Part shown: one piece after another, positions 1-8,284 of the stretch
Numbering within the stretch: the stretch's first letter is position 1
Layout: every line of letters begins with the position of its first letter
DNA from: Pseudomonas californiensis
GTDB lineage: Bacteria > Pseudomonadota > Gammaproteobacteria > Pseudomonadales > Pseudomonadaceae
Direction: 5' to 3'
Assembly (NCBI RefSeq): GCF_021147775.1
Contig: NZ_JAGTPK010000031.1
Span: 1-61,936 of the forward strand
DNA: 61,936 nt
Program-made: the position numbers and the translations under genes
Notes under the pieces: model-generated
The model's input: only the letters and a program-made list of their open reading frames with translations
The model's database searches: none
Told to the model about the DNA's origin: nothing

Positions 1-159
1 GAGAAACAGCATTGCGCAATCTGACGATTGCCTTCGAGCATTACAACGAGCAGCATCCGCACAGCGCTTTGAAATACCGGTCGCCAAGAGAATTTAGGCT
101 CTTGGCAGCAGCATCAATTTAACGGGGAGTTGGTGTCCGGTTTTGTAGGGGCAAGTCCA
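1..159 (+). mobile_element. 3' end of an IS3-family insertion sequence (runs off left edge)
   Basis: The window opens inside a transposase (3-122) and the element appears to end at the CA dinucleotide at 158-159, after a GC-rich terminal stretch containing TGTCCGGTTTTGTAGGGG. IS3-family ends are TG...CA, which fits. The left end lies outside the window, so intactness and target duplication cannot be judged. The bases right after the element (159-260) continue an open frame of hydrophobic residues, as if the element sits in a broken gene. Confidence 0.7.
3..122 (+). CDS. IS3-family transposase OrfB, C-terminal 39 residues (partial)
   Basis: The frame starting at base 3 reads to a TAA at 120-122 and contains EHYNEQHPHSALKYRSPREF, the typical end of an IS3-family integrase-core (DDE) transposase: the HSALxYRSPxEF motif is diagnostic. 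The rest of the protein is upstream of the window. It would catalyse strand transfer of the element together with OrfA. No neighbour depends on it. Confidence 0.85.
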   Translation, partial: ETALRNLTIAFEHYNEQHPHSALKYRSPREFRLLAAASI

Positions 160-496
160 CGTTTCTCGTTGTGATATTGAACTCCAGCTTCGGTTTCTTC
201 TGGTCATCGGCATACTATGTCCTCTTGCTTGCGAATACATTGTTCGGGATTTCAAGCTGACGGACCTGTGTGATACGGGGCATTTTTGCGTCTAACCGCG
301 TGATGCCCCGACGGCACGCACTTAAAGTCTAGAGGAAGGCCGTCCCAGGGATGTCCTCAGCCCCCCGTGAGTTAACGGCATGAAGCGGTTTAGAGTGAGT
401 GTCAGCATTCGCCAAAAGCTGGCGTGGTGACAGTCAGCAGACAGTCGACTGCGGCAATCGCGGAAGGCAGCTATCGGCCAACGCTAGTCATTTTGA
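160..496. other. Intergenic stretch with a possible gene-end relic
   Basis: No complete gene seen. From the IS junction an open frame of about 33 codons (159-260) encodes a hydrophobic tail ending VLLLANTLFGISS then TGA, which could be the C-terminus of a membrane protein interrupted by the IS; this is weak. An inverted repeat CGGGGCAT / ATGCCCCG lies at 276-283 and 303-310. The remainder shows nothing I recognise. Confidence 0.35.
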
Positions 497-847
497 TCAG
501 AACCACACGAACCAAGGTAAAACAGCATGACCGTCATGCCCTTCGTACCCTGCTTGCCCTCGAAGATCACGCAGGCATAGAACTAGACTGATTGTTGCTG
601 GGATAGACAAAGCGTTCAGCATCCACAAAAAAACATTCCCGGAATCAAACGCTATTAGCGCGAAGATGTTAGCGACCACCATACTGATTATCAGTATGTT
701 GTACTTGAGGTGCTGACGCCTGAGGGCCGCAAAGGCTTCCCAATCATAAATCAGCCACTCAGGAGAAAAACGTCCGCATTCTGGGCACTTATGAGTAGGC
801 GGTAGACTGATGCGAGTATGGCCACAGCAGGGGCAGCGAGCCTTCAT
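497..847 (-). CDS. Small zinc-ribbon, two-helix membrane protein of unknown function
   Basis: A 116-residue protein. I chose the ATG at 847 rather than the longer frame from 970 because GGGAG sits seven bases upstream and the protein then begins MKARCPCCGH. Residues 5-25 hold two Cys pairs (CPCC and CPEC), a rubredoxin-type zinc ribbon. Residues around 52-70 and 77-93 are hydrophobic and look like two membrane helices. It is divergent from hcp, with about 170 bp between them. The family is not recognised. A role in T6SS immunity is conceivable from position alone but nothing in the sequence proves it. Confidence 0.6.
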   Translation of the reverse strand: MKARCPCCGHTRISLPPTHKCPECGRFSPEWLIYDWEAFAALRRQHLKYNILIISMVVANIFALIAFDSGNVFLWMLNALSIPATISLVLCLRDLRGQAGYEGHDGHAVLPWFVWF

Positions 848-1016
848 CGTATTACTCCCTGCTGAATGATCCTGATTCGGTTTCTTGGCGATGTAATGAT
901 TGGTCCCGACTGGTGGCCGTGTTGCCGGCGCCCGTCGCAGGCTGATCGCTGTAATATAGCCCGCCGTCATGCGGCGGGTCCTCTATTTCCGCTGGTTGTA
1001 CAAGGAAACATCTTTC

Positions 1017-1517
1017 ATGGATGCGATCATTCTCGATCTAGGCACTACGATCAAAGGCGACTCCATGCTGGAAGGCTACGCCAACAAGATCGAAGTCATG
1101 TCCTACAGCCACAACGTGGCCATGCAAGTCACCAATGACGTGAGTAACTCGGAGCGTACGTCCGGCAAGCCACACATCGGCGAGTTCACCCTGACCAAGT
1201 TCGTCGACTCCGCCACTCCGAGCATCAATGAGTACTGCTGCGGCGGCAAACCAATTGCCGAGGTCAAGGTGACCGTCGGCAGCAACGCCGCCGAGAGCAA
1301 CGGCCAGTTGATGCCGTTCATCATCTACACCCTGAGCAACGTGGTGGTCTCCAACGTCAGTGTCAGTGGCGGCGGCAGTGGCAAGCCGGTGGAGACCCTG
1401 TCGCTGAACTTCACCAAGATCAAATGGGAGCTGACCGCCCAGAAAGACAACGGCACCATGGAAGTCACCGCAGCCTCCACCTGGGATCTGGCGGCAAACA
1501 AACTCATTAAGGGTTGA
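1017..1517 (+). CDS. hcp: Type VI secretion system tube protein Hcp
   Basis: A 166-residue Hcp-family protein (begins MDAIILDLGTTIKGDS; internal VMSYSHNVAMQVTND, then a C-terminal ETLSLNFTKIKWE strand). Hcp hexamers stack into the T6SS inner tube and are exported, often carrying effectors. I use the ATG at 1017 with AAGGA upstream, not the upstream in-frame ATG at 969. From memory it resembles the hcp of P. aeruginosa HSI-III-type clusters, where tssE follows hcp; here only a decayed tssE-like remnant follows and no other tss gene is present, so this is an orphan copy that would need a T6SS encoded elsewhere. Confidence 0.9.
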   Translation: MDAIILDLGTTIKGDSMLEGYANKIEVMSYSHNVAMQVTNDVSNSERTSGKPHIGEFTLTKFVDSATPSINEYCCGGKPIAEVKVTVGSNAAESNGQLMPFIIYTLSNVVVSNVSVSGGGSGKPVETLSLNFTKIKWELTAQKDNGTMEVTAASTWDLAANKLIKG

Positions 1518-1535
1518 TCGCGCGTTTTCGCCCCG

Positions 1536-1795
1536 TTGGAGGAGACGCCCATTCGTGTTGCGCTGTTCGATCTTTTGGCTGGGTGCACATCGAATAACTT
1601 CGATGCCCGTGATCCGCTAGCTATGGATCGTTGGCCATTCGCCTTGAACTGGAGCGCCTGCTCAATACCCGGGACACCGAACGGCAGCAGATTTCCGGCG
1701 CGTCGGAGCAACTGTCTGGTGCGATTCAGGAGCAGTCGACGTCGAGGGGGAGGGCAACGTTTGGCGTTGCCGTAACTGGCTTCAGTTCTATGTAG
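1536..1795 (+). pseudogene. Decayed tssE-like fragment after hcp
   Basis: Immediately downstream of hcp one frame reads ETPIRVALFDLLAG and, after a frame change near 1618, another frame reads AIRLELERLLNTRDTERQ to a TAG at 1793-1795. The LERLLNTR stretch recalls the N-terminal part of TssE (gp25-like baseplate subunit), which often begins with an LFDRL-type motif. The gp25 core is missing. This is a short similarity judged by eye; an alternative is meaningless intergenic sequence. Confidence 0.35.
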
Positions 1796-1817
1796 GCACG
1801 TATTTTTGGAGGTTCCA

Positions 1818-2801
1818 ATGCCCTACGAGTTAGAGAATCGCCTGGTGATCGGCGTCGCTTCCAGCGCTGTGTTTGATTTGGCGGGATCGGACGCAGTGTT
1901 TCAAAGTCAGGGGGAGGAGGAATACCGCAAGTTCCAGCAAAAAAATCTTCACGTCCCGCTTCCCAAGGGAATCGCGTTCCCCTTCATCAAGCGCTTGCTG
2001 TCAGTGAATGACCTGAGCGTCGATCCTGCGGACCCACTCGTCGAGGTGATACTTCTTTCGCGCAATGATCCCGACACTGGGCTGCGCGTACTGAAGACTA
2101 TCGAGCACTACGGACTTGGGATGACAAGAGCGATTTTCATGCAGGGAAAGTCTCCTTATGAATACATACCAGCATTGAACATCGCTTTATTTTTGTCGGG
2201 GGACAAAAAAGATGTGGAAGCGGCCATCAAGGCCGGATACCCGGCTGGCCAGGTGCTCGATTCAAAATTCGAAGACGACGAAACTGATAAAACCCTACGC
2301 ATCGCATTCGACTTTGACGGCGTACTCGCTGGCGATGAGTCCGAAACAATCATGCAGGCTTCTGGATTGTCTGAGTTCCATGCACACGAAGTGACGAACG
2401 TCATGCAGCCCCATAACCCCGGGCCGCTGAAGGAGTTCATGGTGCGGATCTCCAAAATCCAGTCGGTCGAGGAGAAGCACAAAAAGCTCAATCCTGGATA
2501 CGAAAACCGCATACGCGTCTCGATCGTCACAGCCCGCAATGCGCCGTCTCATGAGCGTGCGATGAATACGCTGAAGAGTTGGGGTGTCATGGCCAATGAC
2601 GCATTCTTCCTAGGTGGCATCGAGAAAGGCAAAATTTTAGCTGTATTGAAACCTCACATTTTCTTCGATGACCAATCAGGGCACCTTAAATCAACCAGCG
2701 CGGTTGCTCCATCCGTGCACATCCCTTTCGGCATCACCAATCAGATCGCGACAGCGGTTGTGCTGGAGTCTGATGCGGATCAGGTCCAGCAGGTGGTGTA
2801 A
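1818..2801 (+). CDS. 5'-nucleotidase, cytosolic cN-I type
   Basis: A 327-residue protein matching the bacterial 5-nucleotidase family related to cytosolic 5'-nucleotidase I. The haloacid-dehalogenase style nucleophile motif RIAFDFDGVLAGDESE lies near residues 165-180, a VTARNAPSHERA segment near 235, and FFDDQSGH near 285. It should hydrolyse nucleoside monophosphates. The ATG at 1818 is preceded by GGAGG; an upstream in-frame TTG at 1806 is less likely. It follows the hcp relic but has its own ribosome site. Such genes sit in the accessory genome of many proteobacteria. Confidence 0.8.
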   Translation: MPYELENRLVIGVASSAVFDLAGSDAVFQSQGEEEYRKFQQKNLHVPLPKGIAFPFIKRLLSVNDLSVDPADPLVEVILLSRNDPDTGLRVLKTIEHYGLGMTRAIFMQGKSPYEYIPALNIALFLSGDKKDVEAAIKAGYPAGQVLDSKFEDDETDKTLRIAFDFDGVLAGDESETIMQASGLSEFHAHEVTNVMQPHNPGPLKEFMVRISKIQSVEEKHKKLNPGYENRIRVSIVTARNAPSHERAMNTLKSWGVMANDAFFLGGIEKGKILAVLKPHIFFDDQSGHLKSTSAVAPSVHIPFGITNQIATAVVLESDADQVQQVV

Positions 2802-2831
2802 CACGGGGGCCGGGCGTGGTTCCAAAGGAAC

Positions 2832-2891
2832 TGATCAGATAAGCCGCCTGCCCGACGAGACCTGAATGCTATCGGGGTCGCCGAAAAACAT
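2832..2891 (-). pseudogene. Relic of a mexT-like LysR gene 3' end (direct copy of 8610-8669)
   Basis: This stretch aligns without gaps to 8610-8669, the 3' end of the mexT-like gene and its downstream bases, with 51 of 60 positions identical. On the minus strand it still reads MFFGDPDS, the last residues of the intact protein, but the stop codon is lost and nothing upstream resembles the gene. The two copies have the same orientation and bracket an accessory stretch. Confidence 0.75.
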
Positions 2892-3101
2892 TATGACTTG
2901 GCTCTAGAGCGATATTTTCAGGCAGAAAAATATCAAATTTGCCCCCAATCGCAGCCAATATGCGAGCGATTGCGAATGGCAATTTCTGACAGAGAACCAA
3001 GGTGCAGTTGGGTGGCTTTCAGTGCGCGTCCATCCATCATTGCTTGAATGGAGCCACCGGATTCGGGCACCGCGAAGGCGTCGGTTGCAGGTGGATTCGC
3101 C
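2892..3101. other. Intergenic region between mexT relic and LysR gene
   Basis: No convincing gene. An inverted repeat GATATTTT / AAAATATC lies near 2911-2934 without a T run. On the minus strand a short frame beginning MMDGRALKATQLHLG (35 codons) is open but has no recognisable family and no clear ribosome site. Confidence 0.4.
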
Positions 3102-3992
3102 TCAGCCTGATTTGCTGATCATATCTAGCTCGTCCTCCAGCGCGCCTAAGAATACTTTGACCCGCATAGGCGTAAAACGTCGGCTGGGCGTCACGGCCCA
3201 GACCGAGAGTTCCTCCATTTCGGCATCCTGTAACTCAACAACTTCAAGCCTACCGTCGCGCACCTGTCGGATGATATCCCACGAGGTGAGCATCGCCAGG
3301 CCAAGGCCTTGGATCGCCGCGGTTCTCACCGCGTCTACGCTGCTGGTGTTAACCCGGCCATCTACTCGCTTGCGGGTGAGCTCTCCATCAATAATGAAAG
3401 GCCAGCGGGGAATGGCTTGCAGCTGGATGCAGTAGTGAGAGTCTAGGTCAGCCAGCTTCGTAGGTCGGCCCATGCGACGCAGGTAATCCGGCGATGCACA
3501 AATCACTCGTGGATTTGAAATGATACGCTTCGCGATCAGCTCGGAATCCCCTAATGGCGCGAGGCGGAGCGCTAAGTCCAGCCCTTGTCCGACGATGTCG
3601 ACCATTTTGTCCGAGAGATCCAGGTCAACGCTCAGATCAGGATGAGCTTCCAGTAAGCGAGAGAGCATAGGCACCACTATTGATTGGCCAAATACGCTCG
3701 GCGCGGTCATCCGCAGTACCCCTGTCGCTTTGGCAGACGCTGGGCCCAGTTCGCTTTTCGCAATGTCTTCCGCGTCAATTATCGTTGTTGCATATGGCAG
3801 CAAGAGCTGACCTTCAGAGGTCAGCGAAACTGATCGGGTGGTGCGATGGAACAAGCGCGTGCCCAGTTCTTCTTCCAGCGCGGCCACTCGCCGTGACACC
3901 TGCATCGGCTGCACATCCAGTTGACGCGCAGCGGCAGAAAGACTGCCAGCAGACGCGACTGCCTGAAATACCCGAAGATCGGACGTCAGCAT
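3102..3992 (-). CDS. LysR-family transcriptional regulator
   Basis: A 296-residue LTTR. The N-terminal winged helix-turn-helix (residues 1-60) contains AAARQLDVQPMQVSRRV and the linker helix follows; the effector-binding domain (about 90-290) includes the ITSEG-like element written here as LTSEGQLLLPYA. It is divergently transcribed from the frameshifted flavin oxidoreductase gene at 4114, with about 120 bp between them, so it is the probable regulator of that gene. A palindrome at 4067-4083 is a candidate site. Confidence 0.88.
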   Translation of the reverse strand: MLTSDLRVFQAVASAGSLSAAARQLDVQPMQVSRRVAALEEELGTRLFHRTTRSVSLTSEGQLLLPYATTIIDAEDIAKSELGPASAKATGVLRMTAPSVFGQSIVVPMLSRLLEAHPDLSVDLDLSDKMVDIVGQGLDLALRLAPLGDSELIAKRIISNPRVICASPDYLRRMGRPTKLADLDSHYCIQLQAIPRWPFIIDGELTRKRVDGRVNTSSVDAVRTAAIQGLGLAMLTSWDIIRQVRDGRLEVVELQDAEMEELSVWAVTPSRRFTPMRVKVFLGALEDELDMISKSG

Positions 3993-4066
3993 TTTATATC
4001 CATTTCTGTTAAGCCCGCTTCACTGGAAAGAATCTTTGTCTTCACGCCTTCGCTCGTTAGCATGCT

Positions 4067-4083
4067 TGAAATAGTTATTTTCA
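4067..4083. promoter_or_regulatory. Candidate LysR operator
   Basis: TGAAATAGTTATTTTCA is an interrupted palindrome (six of seven arm positions pair) in the divergent region between the LysR gene and the flavin oxidoreductase. Position and symmetry suit an LTTR recognition site; the assignment is inference. Confidence 0.4.
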
Positions 4084-4113
4084 TAGTGTTTTACACGAAT
4101 TCAAGGGGCAATC

Positions 4114-5227
4114 ATGAGCGAGACAAGGCACATCATCTTATCTCCGCACGATATCAAAGGCGTGCACTTCCGGAACCGCTTGGCAGTAGCCAATGACGCG
4201 GGTAACCGCGACAGAGGACGGCCTGGCCACGCAAACCATGCGTGACTACTACCTGAGGTTCGCCAAAGGCGGGTTCGGCTTGATCATCACCGAAGGACTT
4301 TATACCGATAAAGCATTTTCGCAGGGCTACCCCAACCAACCTGGCTTGGCAGATGAAGAGCAGGCAGTAGAGTGGTCGAAGATCAATCAAGATCTGCATG
4401 CGCACGGCGCTCAAGTGTTTGCGCAGATCATGCACGCCGGCGCTCTCAGTCAGGGCAATATCTATCGCCACCACAGCGTTGCACCCTCTGCAGTCCAGCC
4501 CGCTGGACAACAGATGACCGTTTACCATGGCGAAGGCTCCTACCGAATGCCTGTAGAAATGACGGATACCAACATCGCAGAAGCCATTGAAGGCTTTGCG
4601 GGCACAGCAGTACGTGCTGTTGAGGCAGGATTTGATGGCATCGAAATCCATGGGGCAAACGGGTATTTACTTGACCAGTTTCTAACGGCCCACACCAATC
4701 TGCGGAGCGACCGTTGGGGCGGAGATATCCGTCAGCGCATGAGTCTTCTCGTCGAGGTGGTCGCAGCGGTGAAAGAGCGCGTTGGAGCGAAAGTGCCGGT
4801 GGGTATTCGTATTTCTCAAGGCAAGGTCAACGATTTCAAGAACAAATGGCCTGGTGGTGAAGGCGACGCTCAAATAATCTTTAGCGCCCTCGCTGATGCT
4901 GAGGTCGACTTTATTCATGTCACTGAATATGAGGCATGGCAGCCTGCATTCGAGGGTTCTCAAGACAGTCTCATCGCTCTGGCCAGGAAATATGCCCCGG
5001 GCGTTACGATCATTGCGAACGGCAGCTTGCATGATCCGGATCGTGCAGCCGAGGTAATACGTGGGGGGCGCGCCGATCTTGTGGCGCTGGGTCGCGGCGC
5101 GCTGGGCAACCCGGATTATCCTTCGCTAATCGAGGCAGGCGCTAAGTTTCGTGAATTCGACGGCTCTATCCTTCAGCCCATTGCCAACATCAAGGCACGT
5201 GAATTGGACACAGAATTGTACGAGTAA
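4114..5227 (+). pseudogene. NADH:flavin oxidoreductase (old yellow enzyme family), frameshifted
   Basis: The ATG at 4114 (AAGGGG upstream) opens MSETRHIILSPHDIKGVHFRNRLAVA, then the frame is lost; the downstream frame from 4193 continues MTRVTATEDGLATQTMRDYY to the stop at 5227. In OYE proteins these parts are joined as LAVAPMTR, so two bases (GC) are missing near 4190. The total span of 1114 nt also fits a 372-codon gene less 2 nt. The rest is well preserved: HAGALSQ, EIHGANGYLLDQFL, SLHDP and GRGALGNPD, as in FMN-dependent ene-reductases. Translation from the internal ATG at 4193 would lack the first strand of the barrel and part of the FMN site. Sequencing error is the main alternative. 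Confidence 0.85.
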
Positions 5228-5390
5228 CCGCGACGAGCTCGCAGGTTTACGAATAATCGTAAACATGCCTGCCCCTCATCAGGGCGGGCATTGCATCAAC
5301 TATTCAGCGCCTATTCAAACCGCGTGAGGGATCTAGCGTTACAAGCGTGCTGGGCAAGTTGAAATAGTTCTACGCGATCAGCGTGCATTA

Positions 5391-5531
5391 GGCTCTGTAC
5401 GAAAAGTGGCTGCGCTCGGTGATGCTGCGTTAGAAACAGGCTCAGAATGCTCATTTACAGCCAGTAGACTCCGCTTCCTCGCCTGTTTTTGCCTTGCCTG
5501 ACCTTCGCTCGCCGACTTTTCGTACAGAACC
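5391..5531. mobile_element. 141-bp MITE-like element with terminal inverted repeats and TA flanks
   Basis: GGCTCTGTACGAAAAGT (5391-5407) and its near-perfect inverse ACTTTTCGTACAGAACC (5515-5531; one mismatch) bound a 141-bp non-coding segment. TA dinucleotides at 5389-5390 and 5532-5533 could be the target duplication, as in some IS5-family groups. The inside has no gene and looks like fused left and right ends of a larger element. Its right side abuts the peptidase relic. Confidence 0.75.
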
Positions 5532-5533
5532 TA

Positions 5534-5862
5534 GCACGTTTTGCTCATACTTTACGAACCCAACGGCTTCGCGTCCTGCCATGCACTCAATGGCGATTGC
5601 CATACCTGCCTCAATCTTCGTCTCGTACCGGCAACAACCAAGGCGCTTCCCAGCCAATGCCGTATGAGTGCCCGTGCAGCGGGTACCCACAATAGATCTC
5701 TTTGCTCTGGAGTACCTGCAGAACGACCTCATACAGCGGTTGTGCCGACACCCCTGGCTTACACGCGTCAACGCCTGCCTCAATGGCCGCAATCGCGCCG
5801 TCATAAACCTCGTTCTGTTCAGCTGTCCATTTACCACCTGCGACGACGGATCGTGAGAAGTC
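5534..5862 (-). pseudogene. Relic of an M24-family metallopeptidase (creatinase/prolidase-like)
   Basis: On the minus strand one frame reads GDFSRSVVAGGKWTAEQ, then AGVDACKPGVSAQPLY, then HGHSYGIGWEAPWLLP; after a frame change another frame gives IEAGMAIAIECMAGREAVGF followed by VKYEQNVL. These are consecutive blocks of the catalytic pita-bread domain of Xaa-Pro-peptidase-like M24 enzymes, including a metal-site His in the GHG-like loop. Both ends are missing: the upstream side stops next to the IS3 terminus at 5867 and the downstream side at the MITE. It cannot be functional. Confidence 0.75.
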
Positions 5863-5866
5863 CCAA

Positions 5867-6500
5867 TGTAGTGGTCAACTAATCCCGGACACGACGTTAA
5901 GGTTTTTCTCGGCCTGAGCCGGTGGCAGCCCACCATTAAATGGGTGCGGTCGAATCCAGTTGTACCGGTGTATCAAAAAATGCCTGATATCCCGCTGAGC
6001 TTGTTGGACCGTCGTGTAGCCCATGGTCGGTATCCACTCGGTTTTCAGGCTCCTGAACACCTGCTCCATCGGCGCATTATCCCAACAGTTTCCTCGCCTG
6101 CTCATGTCTGACGCATGCGATATCGCCAAAGGCGCTGGCGATCACATTCTTACTGTCGGAGTGGAACAGCAAACCCTGAGGCTTCCCTCGCTGCTCGTAA
6201 GCCATATCCAAGGCCTTGATGACCAAGTCGGCATCCGGCTTTTCCGACAACGCCCAGTCCACAACACGGCGGGCAAAAATATCTATGTAAGTGATATCGC
6301 CACACCAGACGTGGTCATGAGCGGGCACATCAAACTCCCGGTTCAAAATATCAGGGATGTCGGGCCGCTCGACCGTCGCCTTTTTGTAAGTATGCGATCC
6401 CGGTCGTTTGCTGACCAATTCCTGATCGCGCATCAGGCTGCGCACTGCCACCAACGCTTACCGGGCTCGGGCGGAAGGCACGCCTTCACCCATAATATGT
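5867..6500 (-). mobile_element. Degenerate IS3-family insertion sequence
   Basis: The right terminus begins TGTAGTGGTCAACTAATC at 5867 (TG end, IS3-type) and abuts the M24 relic. The inside is a broken OrfB transposase on the minus strand. I cannot recognise the other terminus; the upper boundary near 6500 is where transposase similarity and IS-like sequence fade, just ahead of the hipBA promoter. Confidence 0.65.
5875..6470 (-). pseudogene. IS3-family transposase OrfB, frameshifted and internally deleted
   Basis: Two frames together give most of an integrase core. The first (from about 6454) has VSKRPGSHTYKKATVERPD and HVWCGDITYI, but the usual residues up to the DLYARRVVGWALS block are partly missing, since it reads ITYIDIFARRVVDWALSEK. 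After SDSKNVIAS the frame breaks, and the second frame (6129-5875) carries SMSRRGNCWDNAP-like residues and RSLKTEWIPTMGY, then YNWIRPHPFNGGLPP to a TGA at 5875-5877. DDE residues are split between frames, so the protein is dead. Confidence 0.85.
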
Positions 6501-6618
6501 TTCTAAACGGACCACAATGGTTGTCCCTGCCTTTTGGTCTGATGTCAGATAAATCCAGAAAATTGTGGCTAAAGTCAGTAATAAAGCGATAAGGCGCAGA
6601 ATTAGGGAATTACGTCGC

Positions 6619-6647
6619 TTGATAGGGCTGGACGTTAATTCTATAAT
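6619..6647 (+). promoter_or_regulatory. Sigma-70 promoter of hipBA
   Basis: TTGATA (6619-6624), 17-bp spacer, TATAAT (6642-6647): an almost ideal vegetative promoter. It lies upstream of the hipB starts at 6670/6688 but downstream of the longest possible start at 6565, which argues against the latter. Confidence 0.7.
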
Positions 6648-6687
6648 TTTGGGAACTAACTGGCAAAAAATGGGCTTGGTACACACC

Positions 6688-7005
6688 ATGTTGGATTTAA
6701 GCTTCAGCAAGCCGAGTGAGGTCGTCAAGCGCCTCTGCGATCGCTTGCGCATAGAGCGCTTGGCGCTGGACATGACACAGGCCGAGTTGGCCGGGCGTGC
6801 CGGCATCGCCACCAACACCGTGTCCAACCTTGAAGCCGGGCGCAATGTCGGGTTCGAGAACGTGGTCAGGGTGGCGATTGCCCTGGGCCGAACCAAGGAG
6901 CTCGAAGGCCTGTTCCTGCCAAAGCTGGAAAGCATCGAGGACATTCGTCGCTATGAAAACAGCGCCAATCGTCTCCGTTCAAAGAGGAAGTCCGGCAATG
7001 CTTGA
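6688..7005 (+). CDS. hipB: HipB-like antitoxin, XRE helix-turn-helix
   Basis: A 105-residue protein with an XRE-type HTH in the middle (RIERLALDMTQAELAGRAG, then NTVSNLEAGRN). It should bind HipA and repress the hipBA promoter. Start choice: ATG at 6688 (MLDLSFSKPSEVV) or ATG at 6670; the promoter at 6619-6647 excludes the still longer frame. Ribosome sites are weak at both. It overlaps hipA by 8 bp, the usual arrangement for translational coupling of this toxin-antitoxin pair. Confidence 0.85.
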   Translation: MLDLSFSKPSEVVKRLCDRLRIERLALDMTQAELAGRAGIATNTVSNLEAGRNVGFENVVRVAIALGRTKELEGLFLPKLESIEDIRRYENSANRLRSKRKSGNA

Positions 7006-8284
7006 GCAGGTGAACGTCTTCTACGAGGGCTGGGGTGAGCGATGGCAGTGGGGTACGCTGGTCTCCACGACAGCCCTGACCGGTCGCCCGCTGATCGTAT
7101 TCGAGTACAGCAATGACGCCAGGCAAAGGGGCTTGGAACTGTCCTCCTACACGCTGCCGTTGGAGGGGACTCAGCTGCGTCGAGATTTTCCAGACCACCA
7201 ACTGTACTTGCCAGGGCCTGTTTACGACTCGTTGCCGGACGGGTGGGGCATGTTGCTGATGGACCGTATGTTCAGGCGCCGCGGGCTCACCACGGCGCGC
7301 ATTGGCTCACTGGAACGGCTGGCCTACATCGGTAGCAATGCTATGGGTGCCCTGACGTTTGAGCCCGTGGCACCCGAAGGGCAGGAATCAGAAGTCCATA
7401 TCCCGCTGGAACAGCTTGCCGCCGAAGTGCAGGAAGTGCTCCATGGAGACGGTGGCGAGTTCCTGCAGACGTTGCTGCTGGTGGGTGGTTCGCCTCAAGG
7501 TGCAAGGCCTAAGGCCCTCGTCTATCGCGATCCCGAAACTGGCGGGTTTACCACTGCCGTCACGCCGGGCTTTGAAGCATGGATGGTTAAGTTCCCGGCC
7601 AAAGAAGAACATGCCGAGGTGTGTGCTATCGAAATGGTCTACGCCGAATGCCTGCGCATGTGCGGTATCGAGACCCCTGACACGCAGTACTTCAGTCTGC
7701 CAAATGGGTTAGCGGCGTTCGCGAGTAAGCGATTTGACCGCCGGGATGGTCTGCGCGTACCCATGCAAAGCCTCGCGGCCTTTACGGGGGCCAATTACCG
7801 GTCACCGGGGGTGTTGGACTACGTCAACTTCTTGCGGGCAACGCAGATGTGTACCAACGACGTGCGAGGGATGGCGGTGGCCTTCGAACGTGCCGTCTTC
7901 AATGTTGCGTTCAACAACAGAGACGATCATCCCAAAAACTTTGCCTACATCATGTCGCAAGACGGTCAGTGGAGACTGTCGCCTGCTTACGACGTGACCT
8001 TCTGCGAGGGGCCGGGTGGATACCACCAGATGGATGTGATGGGGGAAGCCCTGTCGATTTCCCGCACGCAAATGCTTCGGCTTGCCGAGGAAGCCGAGGT
8101 GCCCCTGGACACTGCAGGCAGAGTGATTGACGGCATTTGTGATGTAGCGAGCCGGTTTGCAACCATCGCCGAGAACCTATATCCACAGGTTATTACTCGA
8201 GACACCTTGCGCACGATCCAGGGCCGCATCGATGAGAGCGTAGCTCGGCTACACCACGGTCACGCGGGCAGCGGTCGCCGTTGA
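6998..8284 (+). CDS. hipA: HipA-like serine/threonine kinase toxin
   Basis: A 428-residue HipA-family protein. Visible: N-terminal HipA_N1 region (1-110), glycine-rich loop GGSPQGARPK (163-172), ATP-site lysine in WMVKF (195-199), catalytic loop NNRDDHPKN (306-314) and YDVTF (331-335). HipA kinases phosphorylate aminoacyl-tRNA synthetases (GltX in E. coli) and induce dormancy; HipB neutralises them. The ATG at 6998 has AGAGGAAG upstream. Family length is about 430-440, so it looks complete. It sits in an IS-rich segment between direct repeats, consistent with acquisition. Confidence 0.9.
   Translation: MLEQVNVFYEGWGERWQWGTLVSTTALTGRPLIVFEYSNDARQRGLELSSYTLPLEGTQLRRDFPDHQLYLPGPVYDSLPDGWGMLLMDRMFRRRGLTTARIGSLERLAYIGSNAMGALTFEPVAPEGQESEVHIPLEQLAAEVQEVLHGDGGEFLQTLLLVGGSPQGARPKALVYRDPETGGFTTAVTPGFEAWMVKFPAKEEHAEVCAIEMVYAECLRMCGIETPDTQYFSLPNGLAAFASKRFDRRDGLRVPMQSLAAFTGANYRSPGVLDYVNFLRATQMCTNDVRGMAVAFERAVFNVAFNNRDDHPKNFAYIMSQDGQWRLSPAYDVTFCEGPGGYHQMDVMGEALSISRTQMLRLAEEAEVPLDTAGRVIDGICDVASRFATIAENLYPQVITRDTLRTIQGRIDESVARLHHGHAGSGRR

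Noticed and set aside
6565..6687. N-terminal extension of hipB
   Set aside because: The extended start is upstream of a near-ideal sigma-70 promoter at 6619-6647, so those codons would not be in the main transcript.
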